Source: Sanghuangporus weigelae | Taxonomy: Eukaryota; Basidiomycota; Agaricomycetes; Hymenochaetales; Hymenochaetaceae | DNA length: 64,000 bases | Direction of reading: 5' to 3' | NCBI GenBank assembly: GCA_033182465.1 | Contig: CP137321.1 | Location: 744,001-808,000, forward strand | In this document: positions 22,049 through 35,789 of the stretch, piece after piece | Layout of the letters: each line of letters starts with the position of its first letter | Numbering within the stretch: the first letter of the stretch is position 1 | The notes under the pieces: generated by a model | Database searches by the model: none | What the model was told of the DNA's origin: nothing | What the model saw: only the letters and a program-made list of their open reading frames with translations | Program-made: the position numbers and the translations under genes

Positions 22049-22498
22049 ATGAGTGGTATGTTACCCTCTTTGTTCTGTGGATTCATGGGGCTTATATCTG
22101 TGCCGGTGGCATTGCTTAGGAACAGTTAAACTGAATAATTGTCATTGGCATTCCGTTCTGTCAACCTCCTTCTGGACTAAATTTCAAGTAGATCTACAAG
22201 CAAAGGGGCGCCTGACTGCGCTATCCTGGATCGAGATCAGCAGAGGGCCCGAACACGCTCCCACATGGATATGCGAATGTACAAGTACGCGTATATTTAC
22301 TTCACGTCTGGCTCAGTTTTGACCAGAGATCTAGTATCGGGCGTGAGCTATGGAGTAAATCTTTCATTCGTTTTATCTACCGTCTTGGTTAACCTTCTCA
22401 CGTCGTGCTAGGTTGGCGAAGGATCAACAAAGCAGGCCGCTCGGAACGCGGCCGCTGAAGTCGCGCTTGCAAAGATCGAGGAGGAGAGCGAAAAATAG
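22049..22498 (+). CDS. Miniature stand-alone double-stranded-RNA-binding domain protein
   Basis: Five small exons (22049-22055, 22120-22140, 22189-22284, 22335-22354, 22412-22498) splice in phase to just 76 residues. The product is one dsRNA-binding domain: helix 1 with LNNLDLQAKGRLTALSW, beta strands with GPEHAPTWICECTISGVSYG, then the loop and helix 2 VGEGSTKQAARNAAAEVALA, in which the KQAARNAAA motif is where the domain touches the RNA phosphates. No helicase, RNase III, deaminase or kinase domain accompanies it. The first exon is 7 nt (MSG). The intron at 22141 has an unusual GTCATT donor but a perfect ACTAA branch site. Similar short dsRBD proteins are, I believe, annotated in other Agaricomycetes, without a known role. 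Possible roles are in RNA silencing or as a competitor of larger dsRBD proteins. Confidence 0.82.
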
Positions 22499-24181
22499 TG
22501 CTGACACATACTTGCCTACTATGAGACGCAATAGCACACCGCATTGGCATCGGTAATTACTTGTAACCTAGAGGAGATTGTAGTCTTTTGACCGAGACTT
22601 GGCTGAGATTTAATATGATTGGTAAAAAGGCACGACTAGTTCGAGTTCGTCCGCCCGAACATCTTGAGCTTGGGGCTTCCGGTACCCGATACTCATCTTT
22701 AATCCGACAATTCACATCTGCTGACTGACTGAGTCGGATTGGCCAGGCAAGCGGAACGTTGACAGACGAGTGCTAGGAGGGCCACCACAGTAAATGTGGA
22801 ATCTTAGTACGAGAATCATTCTCATTCAAGATTGTTCACCGGTGGGACACATTGGGAACTGATGCTCATGATATGCCCACCCTGTGCGTCAGGTTAGAAG
22901 GTCCCGGAGGGTCCCAGGAATCCATCGATATATTGTTCTTCCATGCAACTTGAAAGGCAGTGTAATCCGTAAGAACCCGGTTAACATGTTAGTGCAGTGC
23001 ATCTGCTCCATCGCCGGGGCGTTGGCATCCTTCTTTTGTCTCGCCCTCTGCCACCCCTCTCAAAAAAATCCCCTTGTATCTCAAGAGCAAGCTGAAGGAA
23101 GAGACCGATTGTTCCATTTCCCGCTTTATCCATCCCATGCATGCGTCTCGCATCTTTTCCCTTTGAGTTGTGGTATTGGCCAATTGCACTGCACTGCTTG
23201 ACGCGATTGTCTCCCCCCCTCTGCGCGCAACCTTTTTTCGTTGGTCAGGACACGGTAAGCCAAAATGGGTTAGTTCTTTCTCCACAATGCCGCGTCTGCA
23301 ATGCCCTATGAGTCGTGTATTTCATGTTTTTGGTCCCATAAGCTTCCAGATGTAAATCGGGAGTCTCGCTCCTTCGCAAGATTGACCTAGCCCCTGCTTC
23401 CTGGTCGTGTATCACATGTGGACCATCATGTCCCAACTGGCCTCAATTATCGATAGAACCTGTCATTATAATTAAGGGCTCGTCCATTTGTTGCCGTATG
23501 GGTCGCCTCCCAGCCCCTAACGGAGGGATTCAGGTTCCGCTCTTCGATACCTTCGCTACACCGATTGTCTGAAGTATGGTCATGAGGTCTAGCTGTCTGC
23601 TCGATGAAGGAGCCACTTGTCAAGTACCGGACCGATCGGATATCGAGACAGTAAGCCATGGAAAATCGTCGTACATACGTCTGTTTCGACCCTTTTACAC
23701 GACTCGTGTAAAGCGCAAGCCCCCAGGTCATGGTGTACATTCGGTAAGAGAGGGGGCATCGCTGACAAATGTAAACCATTTTGCATCGAAAGACCAGGGA
23801 CGTAACCCAATTTTATAAAGGTGAGAGAATTTCTAACAACGAATAATTGCGACTCATCGCACTGTGCTACTCGAAGTCCCGAGTCCACTGCTCCTATACA
23901 GATGGGATGTATCATGTTTGACGGATGGGAATAAGGGAGTCTCCGCCGTGGCGCCGGGGGGGGGGGGGGGAAGGCGTTACAATCTCCTCGAACGATAGGG
24001 GCCGAGGCCGAGGTTTCGCATCTCAGGGTGTGGAGCTGCAGCTGGTCGTCAGAGGTCGTCAGAAGCCCTGTGAGGGAATAGTAGAAGATAGATTTAAGTC
24101 CCAGTGCAGACCCAGATCAATTAACTTCTTACCCCATTCTACAATGACTAAGAAATCATGTACACGTCAAAACGGCCAGAT
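22499..24181. other. Gene-poor interval with a poly-G tract
   Basis: 1.7 kb with no recognisable gene. Frames of up to 110 codons on both strands (for example minus 23447-23779) overlap one another and look random. No terminal repeats or transposase-like frame is visible. A decayed repeat cannot be excluded without a genome comparison. Confidence 0.45.
23956..23970 (+). repeat. Poly-G tract (15 G)
   Basis: A homopolymer of 15 G preceded by GCGCC inside the gene-poor interval. Such tracts can form G-quadruplexes and are common sites of length error. Confidence 0.95.
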
Positions 24182-25587
24182 CTAAGAAAAAGTCCAATCC
24201 CCGCGTTCATCTCTATTCGCCAGCTTCTCGTGTAAAGTCCTTAGTTCTATCTGGGCAATCCCAGCCGATTGTTTCGTCTTTTGACTGGCAACTGGGGTTC
24301 CAGGCGAAGCAAGGATACGGGTTTCAGATGCTTTGTATCGTTGAGATTCTGGGGGTACTGGAGCAGTTCTACGCCCATTGCTCATGGGACTAGCCGGCCG
24401 CACCATGAAGCTGTGCCGAGACTCGTCATTCCGCGAGGAGCTTAAATGCGCATTGGTACGTGACTCATCCGGACCCTCGGGTTCATTGGTGCTCGTTCGT
24501 GAAGATAGATTTTTTTGCTCTTCTTCTACCGCGTCTTTAGACCCAAGAGAGCCAATGAATGGAGCATTCTCTGCATGCTCATGGATAGAAGCATCCCCAT
24601 CATCATGATCACCATCATCAGATCTATTGGAATCGACTAACGGCTCGCGGTCAGCCGAATGTCTCGGAGAGGAACTTGGAAGGAGCCCGCTATCTTGAGA
24701 AGCCGCCTTGACGATTGAATCGATAAGCCAGAATTGGAGGACGTTCATAACTATTGGGAAGAGCCCCATGACACTGTTATAAGACATCGTTAGGAAGTTA
24801 AATCAGACAACATTTCGAGCACCCACAAAACCACTTGGATTCCATCTCCCCCACCAGTCCAACTTAAAAGCCAATTACCTACTTCAACTATTCCTGGCCA
24901 GATGGCGAAGAGACCTATCACGACAAGTTTCATGGTTGTAAGAGCCGTTACATAGACAACAGCCTGCCGGATCCAGTACAGAATAGACGGCGGCGATCCA
25001 TACTGTCCAGAGCGAAAGCCTTTCAGCATAAGCTTATCCGATAACATATATGTGAGGAAGTGATGAACGAAATAAATGAGGGCGACGCCTAGATAATAAG
25101 TCAGTTGAACATCAAGTTTCTTCAGGCACAACACAGACCTAGCGTGGTGTCAATGAGAATATTAAGGAAGTAGAGAGCGCAAGGGTTGCCGGAAGCATGG
25201 TGAGCTCCCACTCCAGATATGAGCAAGTTCATTCCATGTATAAACATTTGTCCGACCACCTGCTTCGAAACGTCGAACGTCCTGAATGATTTTATGAACA
25301 GTACGTTTTTAGTCAGAACAGATTTGTACGGACCATATCCTCCAAGGTCGCTTAGGGGACTCCCTATGACGCTTATACACAAGAGAAAGGATGACGAAAA
25401 CGCCCATAAGAGCTTGCACGACCTGGTTGAGACCGACAGAAAGATGCGTCTAGAATGCATTAGCAAGCACGAGAGGATCAAGACAACTTACCAGTGCTGT
25501 AGGGCCAAGCAGTCGGCATTTGCGCCTGTCTACCGGTAAATCATCGTCGAAAACCGACGGTATAACTTCTGGTAGGGGGTCAGACAT
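24182..25587 (-). CDS. STIMATE/TMEM110-type vacuolar or ER membrane protein (YPL162C-like)
   Basis: Five exons on the minus strand (25587-25492, 25422-25334, 25281-25139, 25088-24827, 24773-24182) give 393 residues. The family core is easy to follow: CRLLGPTALV, VQALMGVFVILSLVYKR, PKRPWRIWTFDVSKQ, VVGQMFIHGMNLLIS, NPCALYFLNILIDTTLG, FVHHFLTYML, GQYGSPPSILYWIRQ, LTTMKLVVIGLF, and GLFPIVMNVLQFWLIDSIVK. Six or so hydrophobic segments lie in residues 25-230. The remaining 160 residues are an acidic, Ser-rich cytosolic tail. In animals the family promotes ER-plasma-membrane junctions and STIM conformation; the yeast relative is a vacuolar membrane protein of unknown role. Function here is therefore open. 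It is divergent from SEC18 across 264 bp. Confidence 0.87.
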
Positions 25588-25851
25588 AGGTAAAAGGATA
25601 CAGTTGTAATCTGAAATGCAAAGCAAGGTGGCGGCGGGACTTAGTTCGGGTTCGGGCGTCGGGCGATCGTTGTGACGCGACGCGCGACCGGTTGAGGCCG
25701 AGGCCGTGATCGTGCTGTGCCGGCGCGGTGCGTAACTGGAAACGCATCCACTCACTCACTTGCCAGTGACCTCCATCAAATAGGCATATCTCTCAGAATA
25801 AAACCTCGTTAGAAACACTTGGGCAGATACAGTCTCTACTTTCTTGTTGAG

Positions 25852-28765
<2,914 letters not shown>

Positions 28766-28893
28766 TATTTTGCCCCGTGGCATGTTCAATAGACGTCTGT
28801 ATTAGCTCGCATTAAGCAATGACACATTCCTTGTAATAGTCTCGCCTATGAGTATCTAAAGATTGTGTATATCTCTATGTTTGCGTTCTAATA

Positions 28894-31269
28894 CTACCAT
28901 TCTCCGTCGAATCCAACAAAGCCTGATATGTACTCAGATCAAGAGGTGCAGAACAGGAGGAAAAGTGGCGAGTACTTACCTGCAAGAAGAAAAACTGGGA
29001 AATAGCGCTTCTTCTCCAATTGACTTGTCCATTGCCAAGCAGACGTTAGACGTCCGTCTATACATGAGCCGGCGTCAAAGAACTGGAAGACAACGGATGG
29101 GAGTTAGCAGCCAATAAACATCAATATTCAACGGATCGGACTACTTAGCATCCGATGACTTCGTACATTGTCAGCGCCCGACCCATCGAATCCGTGTCTG
29201 AAGAAGTCGCCCAGAATCTCCTTGTATAGATTCTCGTCTGAGCCAAATTCATCCTCGATATAAGAGCGCAGAGCCGGCTTTTCCATGAGGCTCGGAATCT
29301 GACTCAATACATTTGTGATCGGAAGGAGGATGCGGTAGATCTGAGAATATTTGTCTGCAGAAAGATGCACCGTCAGTCGGGATCTTAATAAAGAGGGGCG
29401 AAAAACGTACCGATGAACATGAGCGCATTGGGGACATTGTGGTCACCCATGTGGATAGCAGCGGAGCCGACCCAGCTCCCGATGTTCGTCTGGGCCCGAT
29501 GTAAAATTGCATGCATCATACGCAACGTCTTTGGAGCTGCTTGAACTCTGTTCAAGCCCTGACCAGTGTCCCGGAGTCTGTAGGTGATATCCGGAGACAG
29601 GAGATCAGTCTCAGCGAGATACCAGAGATGAAAGAATTCTGACAAATGGCGTCTCTTAGCGCGGCGGGGTCCTACTAGTCGTAACGCTTACCGTGTAAAA
29701 TTTCCTTCCACAAGGTCAAACTCTGCAGGACGTAAGCGTACTGTCTAACGTGGTCGTGAGTCAACCGTGATCCGTTCTTCCCGCTCCGAATAGCAAGCGA
29801 AGTTTTGTTGTCCTTAGGATGATGCGAATCGAAATATTTCTTCAGATATCCAATCATCTTCTCGCATGGATCACGATTGACCCGCAGGAATGCGTGGTTA
29901 TCGGCAATACTATAAATGCATTGGCAAACTGCCTCCTGATCGAGAGTATCCGAGCAATACTTTCGAGAAAGGATCTCGACAGCTTGCTCTTTCCTCTTGA
30001 TGTCTCTCTGGACTTCACGTCGGGATCGACCTTCGTGGTAGATCTCACCCGTGGCAGTAGCAATGAGATTGTCCCGAAGGAGGCCAAGGGCATTGTTCTT
30101 CTCAAGCACTAAGCCACAGACGTGAGGCAATGTGCTTAATCCAACATGCGGACTTACCAGAGTAGATAGTCACGATAGGCTTTACACATGAGAAGCTCAA
30201 GAGCTCTTGGACCTCAGGAATGGCACTATCCTAATGGCAACAAAGATGAGCCTAGGGGCCGAGATTAAACGAGAAAACTTGCCTGAAGAATGTAGATGAG
30301 CTTTCCGTACGTTGTCCTCATTTTATCGGGGTTCATAATTTTGTGTCGACGACCGAGCTCGAAAATTTGCTGATAGAATTCGGCATTCGCTGCGAAATCG
30401 CGGTCCGTGAAGAGTTCTTGTCCCTGTCCTTTCTTTGAGTCTTGCACATAGGCTCGTATTGACAGAAGCATACCTGCTTATAATCCGCGGCCAGTACTAA
30501 GCCACTTAATATGGCACATATTTCTTTAATTTGTGCGACAATCCGTTTTACTTTCGATCCATAATGGAAGATGTCTATTTTATCTGTATATTCCGAGACT
30601 TGAAGTGCCGCCTCAAGTAGACGGAGATATTTCCGTTCCGACAGAGTCAATCTGAGTGGAATGTATTTTGCCCGTTCAAGGAACCAGTCGCCCGCAGGGG
30701 ATCCAGGCTGTGGTTGGTCTCCGTTGAGATCACAGTACGAAGGTACTGGGACAGAGCCAGGGACGACATTTTCCCAGTCTGAGTCATCGTCCTCCTCGTC
30801 CATCTGTACGAAACGCCTAAGTTATTAGGATTTTCACTCCCTTTGTTTTTTGAGTGCCACGCGCCTTGTCGCTATCATCCTTCTTTCCATTCTCCGCGTT
30901 CTTCTTCAGGATAATCTCTTTCGCGGACAAAGATCGTTGCTCGTGCTGTTTGCGAGTTCCCTTGCGATGTTGGGCCGCGAAACATACGTCACAGTAGTTA
31001 TCTTGACATTGTTCACAGAACATTTGAGCAGGCTGGTCTGGTGGCTCAACACCATTCAGTTCGCTATTCTTCCACATATCAATACAATCAAACACACCTT
31101 CACACTCTATACAAAAGCCCTCCTTGGCAGATATGCCTTCCTCTTCGTCCCATCCTTCTGCCTTGTCCTCCGGTCCGTGCTGTTCAATGTACGCGTCCTT
31201 GGCTACGTCATCCGTTGAATCGAGGATATCCACGAGAGAAAGTCCCGGAGTAGACGTTTTCTCAGGCAT
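28894..31269 (-). CDS. DUF2009 / UPF0652 protein with an N-terminal B-box-like zinc finger
   Basis: Conserved eukaryotic protein without a settled function. Nine exons on the minus strand (31269-30865, 30803-30474, 30432-30283, 30230-30158, 30108-29692, 29638-29411, 29354-29167, 29082-28980, 28922-28894) give 640 residues. An N-terminal zinc-binding stretch uses CIEC (Cys53, Cys56) and later CEQC, CDVC and HRKGTRKQH, resembling a B-box. The DUF2009 body follows with RLTLSERKYLRLLEAAL, YGKLIYILQDS, KPIVTIYSVLE, GWVGSA-like SWVGSAAIHMGDHNVPNA and the terminal CIDGRLTSAW / FDGEW. Two introns are GC-AG (30231-30282 and 30804-30864); with GT donors no in-frame join exists for either. The intron at 30433-30473 is only 41 nt. 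It converges on SEC18 (128 bp) and diverges from GLC8. Confidence 0.88.
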
Positions 31270-31556
31270 TTTTTTACGTAGCGAATGGATATCTACTGCA
31301 AACGCGAGCTCTGAAAGCGAGCGTAGAATCAATACTAGTACGGGGGAAATCAGAAAGGCAAAGTTGGAAAAGGAGCAAAATAATTTTAGTTGTTGGTGAT
31401 CGCCACTTGACAGTGGTTCTCACGAATACATTCAGACAGTTTGCATTGCCTTAATTAGCTCACTCAAGTCACCCTTCACATCCGTTTGTTGTCAACCGTC
31501 ATCTGCATACATCTGCATATATTCAGGCATCTGCCGCGTACATTGTTCACTGAGAC

Positions 31557-32549
31557 ATGGCGAACGTCGAGGAAATAACAGAGGAAACCTCTAACCACGC
31601 CCCGCTGCACCGTTCAGTATCTGGTCCAAAGCCAAAGGGGATTCTCAAGAACACTCCATCAGTGACACCCGGTCCTGCGACTCCAGGAACATCACAACAG
31701 TAGGTGTTGGATGATTCGTACTAATTAACGACTTGCTTACGACGTCGAATGGATCCAGTCTTCAGTGGGATGAGCAGAACATTGCACTGACCGAGATTCA
31801 GAAGGACAGCCTAATGAAGATCACGGAACCAAAGACACCTTTTGTGCGCTACAATCCCGAGACGGATGAGATCGAAGGGGGTTTGTGTTTTGCGCTGCCT
31901 AGTGGAGTGCATCGCATAGCTGACATTGCTACAACAGATATACCATCCTTAGATCTTGGTGCTCGAGCCGGATCCTTGTATTCCGCTTCTCCGACAGAGG
32001 CTAAATTCTCATCGCGAGGGACAACCCCTGATCCTAGCGAACATGGATCTCGTAGAACGTCATTCTCCAGTACAGGAAGACCATCGATCTCGGGTAGATC
32101 TGGAAGCGGTGCATCCAGTCGAAGTACAAGTTTCAGCCTTCCTCCGGAGACGATCGGAAAGGAGTTACGTGGCGCTCCTGGAGAGCGAGGAGAAATAGAA
32201 GAAGAAGAGATGGACGAAGAAGGTACGTTTATTCCTATCAACCCAATAGGATTTACGGCATAACCAGGTACGCCGATGCAGCACTGGCAAAACACCGCGC
32301 GTTCTTGGCAGCACGAAAGGGACATTATGCAAAGGAAGGTGAAGTTATGAAGGTTCGTCGATGCTTCTGCGCTGGTGGTGATTAATTATTGCTGATATGG
32401 CTTCTACAAAACAACAGAAAGCACAAGAGTTGATAGCTGCCGAAGATGATGACGACGAGGTAAACAAAGATCACCCCATGGATGCTGATGAGGATGTAGA
32501 AGAACAAGCGAAGGTCCCTCCTCTTCCTCGTACGAATGGTGTTGCATAA
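31557..32549 (+). CDS. GLC8: Protein phosphatase 1 inhibitor-2 / GLC8 homologue
   Basis: Intrinsically disordered regulator of protein phosphatase 1 (Glc7). Exons 31557-31699, 31759-31880, 31938-32226, 32268-32352 and 32418-32549 give 256 residues. Family motifs are KGILKNTP near the N-terminus (the SILK-like docking site), [25 protein letters not shown] (the conserved PxTP phosphorylation site), and late [20 protein letters not shown], which binds the active site. The fourth junction is odd. A good-looking GTACGT donor at 32223 would shift the frame and truncate the protein, whereas a weak GTTTAT donor at 32227 (41-nt intron) joins EEGT to YADAALA and continues the family sequence. The tail is acidic. 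The short, Ser-rich middle section is specific to this group. Confidence 0.86.
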
Positions 32550-32895
32550 ATGCTCAGTCCTTTTCAACTCGAGAGATCATATTCGATATCCGGATTCTTT
32601 GTTCACATTTAATGTCTTTCTTTACGCTTAACTTCGTCATGTTCATGTACAATAGCCTCGTTTTGTATTGCATTGCGAGATATGCTCGTTCAACTTCAAA
32701 AGGAAATGCAATTTCCATTTGCATATGCTTATAACACATGAGGCGAAACGAGTCTACGGTGCGTACGTGCTGATCTATCTAGTGCTGATCTTTGGGAGGG
32801 AAAGGTAAATCCCTCAAAGTAAAAATTTGAAGCGCGGCTATTTCAGCTTGTGCCATCGTAACCTCCATTCCTCGCAGACTCTCAGACTTGAAATA
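32550..32895. other. Intergenic, GLC8 3' flank and MTD1 promoter
   Basis: 346 bp in tandem orientation. An in-frame upstream ATG at 32827 could add 23 residues to MTD1 but falls before the conserved start, so I treat the stretch as leader. Confidence 0.45.
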
Positions 32896-34422
32896 ATGAT
32901 CTCAAACGATCCGGCCGCTGATGAAATATCCGGGAAAGGTATTCTGCTAAAGGCGGACACCATTGCAGACAAGTTCCGTGCTGAGGTCAAAGATGGACTC
33001 GCTGAATGTATGCGCCCTCCGAAACTCGTTGGGATTCTCTCGACTTCTTCCGCACCGAGTCGACACTATGCGACCTTTACAAGGAAGCAATGCGAAGAGC
33101 TAGGTTTTGAATTCGTTCTGCGTGCGATTGGTGCAGCAGAGTCCCCAGAACTCGGGGAGGGTGAGGGTGTGGAGGAGGTGATCATAGAGGCTAATGAAGA
33201 TGAAAGCGTAGATGGCATTATGGTATGTTATCGGCATGAGTTTCAGCGGCCTCGTTACTAACCAGGTCTTGCTAGGTGTATTATCCTATCTTTGGGGCAC
33301 AGCAGGTCTGTATTTGCTGAAGACCTGCGTCGAAACCTCTCTACTAACCATATTCCAGGATCATTACTTACAGCAAGTGCATACATACAACCTCAGCTTC
33401 GTTTACTAGATAACCCTAACAAGGTCCACAGGTAGTCAGCCCGCTCAAGGACGTGGAAGGGCTGAATGTCAAGTTTCACTATAATCTCTACCATAAGTGC
33501 GTTTCTGGGATATATGCGCAGATATGTGTCTGTATTATTGATTCCTGTTTTGATGACTTCGCAGTATCCGATATATCGAACCGGCATCTTTGCTTTCTGC
33601 TGTAACTCAGGTCACTACCGCTATTGCAGCTCAACCCGCAATATCCGACGATCCCCCTCCAGGTTACGTCAAATCGATCCTTCCTTGTACTCCGCTTGCT
33701 ATTGTCAAGTGTCTAGAGAACATTGGGGTATATAATACGATTCTAAAGTACGGTGACCGCGCGTATGGCAGGATTATTACTGTCATCAATCGGTATGTTA
33801 GTAGCAGCCTTGGTCATATCACTCCTACTCATTCATTATTATACAGCTCAGAAGTCGTTGGACGACCCCTGGCCGCTCTCCTCGCAAACGACGGAGCACG
33901 AGTCTTCTCCGTTGACATCGACTCCGTCCAGGAGTACACAAAGCGGCCTTCTGCACCCACGGATTCAAAACGACGTTACTATCCTCGCCATATCATGCAC
34001 CCATGTTCGAAGAGTCTTGAAGAATGTCTAGCAATCTCAGACGTCGTGATCAGTGCCGTCCCAAGTGCGTCATACAAGGTCAAAACAATCTGGCTCAAAG
34101 ACGGTTGTATTTGTGTAAACGTCTCGTCGGAGAAGAACTTTGAGAAAGATGTGCGGGAGAAGGTGGGTCTGCTTAACGTCATTAAGAATCGCGTCTCTAA
34201 GCCCACGCTAACAGGCTTCGATATACGTGCCGGCGGTAGGCAAGGTCACGATTTTGATGCTTCTGCGGAACCTGTAAGTTGCTTATGCGTCTCACTGTGT
34301 GTTGAATCTCATCTCCTTCAAGATTGCGTTTGCGCCATTATAACAAACTCTTGAAGGAAGGAGACTCGAAAAAAACCGAGACGAGACACATAAAAGGTCA
34401 CATGATAGACACCTCTCGGTGA
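32896..34422 (+). CDS. MTD1: Cytosolic NAD-dependent 5,10-methylenetetrahydrofolate dehydrogenase
   Basis: Oxidises 5,10-methylene-THF to methenyl-THF in one-carbon metabolism for purine synthesis. Exons 32896-33222, 33276-33305, 33359-33376, 33432-33496, 33565-33792, 33847-34162, 34215-34273 and 34323-34422 give 380 residues (yeast Mtd1 has 320). Landmarks: GILLKADTIADKFRAEV, ESVDGIMVYYPIFGAQQ, DHYLQQVVSPLKDVEGLN, KSILPCTPLAIVKCLE, the nucleotide-binding NRSEVVGRPLAALLANDGA, SDVVISAVPS and ASIYVPAVGKVTILMLLRN. Two exons are tiny (30 and 18 nt). About 25 residues between IRYIEPASLL and KSILPC are an insertion relative to yeast and lie in open frame, so could be a loop. The C-terminus is a short basic tail. 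Start taken at 32896, just before the conserved region. Confidence 0.92.
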
Positions 34423-34633
34423 CCGTTGAGTGAATTGTTTATTGAGTAGACGTGTATGTAGAAATCGATAAATAAACAGTGCATTGCATTATAGATAATG
34501 ATGTTCTAGAGATTAGGTTCAAATTGCAGGGGTGGTCCACAGTCAAAATGCTGTCATATTTATTAAAAGGGCAAACCGAGAAGCGGATAATTCAAAACGG
34601 AAAGTCAAGTGCGATCCGTAGGGGTTTCAGTCT

Positions 34634-35586
34634 CTAATTGCGTTTCACCGATAGAGACGCCTCAATGATGTCTGGCGTCGGGACTCGGGAAGGCGGGAAG
34701 CTCTGAGTGACCGGTGTGGATGCACTGGAGCCTGGCTCATCAGGAAATAGCCGTAGTCGCTTGTGATGAAACTATTCAGAAACAGAAAAAGATAGTGAGT
34801 AGACGGGACAACTCAATTCCGGGAAGTCATACCATAGGAAGCTTGGGCACCAGATTGCACACGAGGGCCGTTATATTTATTGTAAACAGCCAAGGATCGT
34901 AGTGGGTATAGTGCGTCGAGAGTAAGAACCTGATCGAGATTTAGACATAAAACTCATGGTCGTGGAAAGGAGACGCGTGGAGTACTGACAAGGTAATCGG
35001 AACACAAATGAGCCATTTCTTGGCTGGGGTGTATTGAGCCCCATCATCTATTTGCTCCCAAAGTGTTAAGTCATCGTAAGCACCACTGTGTAACTCGCTC
35101 TGGAACGGGATGCCGGTAACGCCGTGGAACATCAGATACGTTAACTGCGGAGCAATTGGGGACACTGATCGTGAGTCAGGAGTCGCTCGTAATGGATAGA
35201 ACGAACGCACCGCATTGTAGAGCAGGTTAACGGATGTCCAGCTCACTTGAGGCGTCATTCCCGGGAGGCTGTCTATTAGGGCCTTGCCCATGAGTATGAG
35301 CAGAGGGTGCATGAGCCAAGCACCTGCATATGTGTTCCTGACTGAGCGACTGTGGAGCAGTACACTCTGGAGACAGCTGAGGCTCACCCTTTCTATCTAC
35401 CCATTCAACATTCACGTTTACATATACGCTCTGGTCAAGAAGCTCTTCCTGAGTCTCGCCTACGTTCTCTACTTTGACGAGACTACTTGAACGTCGACGC
35501 CCCTTTAATCCGACGCCGTTGCGCAATGGCGACGACGAAGGTGATGCGGTAATATGAATAGGGGGTATCTTTATGGTAGGCGACAT
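34634..35586 (-). CDS. ORM1: ORMDL family protein (Orm1/Orm2), regulator of serine palmitoyltransferase
   Basis: ER membrane protein that restrains the first enzyme of sphingolipid synthesis, relieved by N-terminal phosphorylation. Five exons on the minus strand (35586-35388, 35323-35211, 35144-34990, 34929-34833, 34771-34634) give 233 residues. The N-terminus has RRRSSSLVKVENVGET, the Ser-rich region phosphorylated by Ypk-type kinases in yeast. Then NVNVEWVDRKGAWLMH, LPGMTPQVSWTSVNLLYN, YLMFHGVTGIPF, GAYDDLTLWEQIDDGAQYTP, LLSTHYTHYDPWLF and LPMFHHKRLR complete the four-helix core. An extra 45-residue Pro/Ser tail follows the usual end. A Met at 35718 would add 44 residues in open frame, but that reading is not family-like. 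It diverges from the virilizer gene across 203 bp. Confidence 0.93.
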
Positions 35587-35789
35587 GTGCGAGCCTATAC
35601 GCTGGAAAGTGGAAGAACGTATCTGCTCAGGAAGGCCAGTATTATACCAATGGTCGACGGTACTCTGAGAGAGACGTGTACACTCAAATAATCTCGTACG
35701 CGTGTTTAATGTTTTCAATCACGTGGTTACGATCATCACTGTACTTCATTTTAGACTTCAACTCTCGTGCCACTTACGAAAGACACGCG

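Noticed and set aside
23447-23915. Overlapping minus-strand frames of 108-110 codons in the gene-poor interval
   Set aside because: They overlap each other in different frames, have no splice context and resemble nothing known.
22499-24181. A transposon in the gene-poor interval
   Set aside because: No terminal repeats, target-site duplication or transposase/reverse-transcriptase motif is visible by eye.
31270-31332. N-terminal extension of the DUF2009 protein
   Set aside because: The frame is open upstream but begins only with a TTG; no ATG is available, so 31269 was kept.
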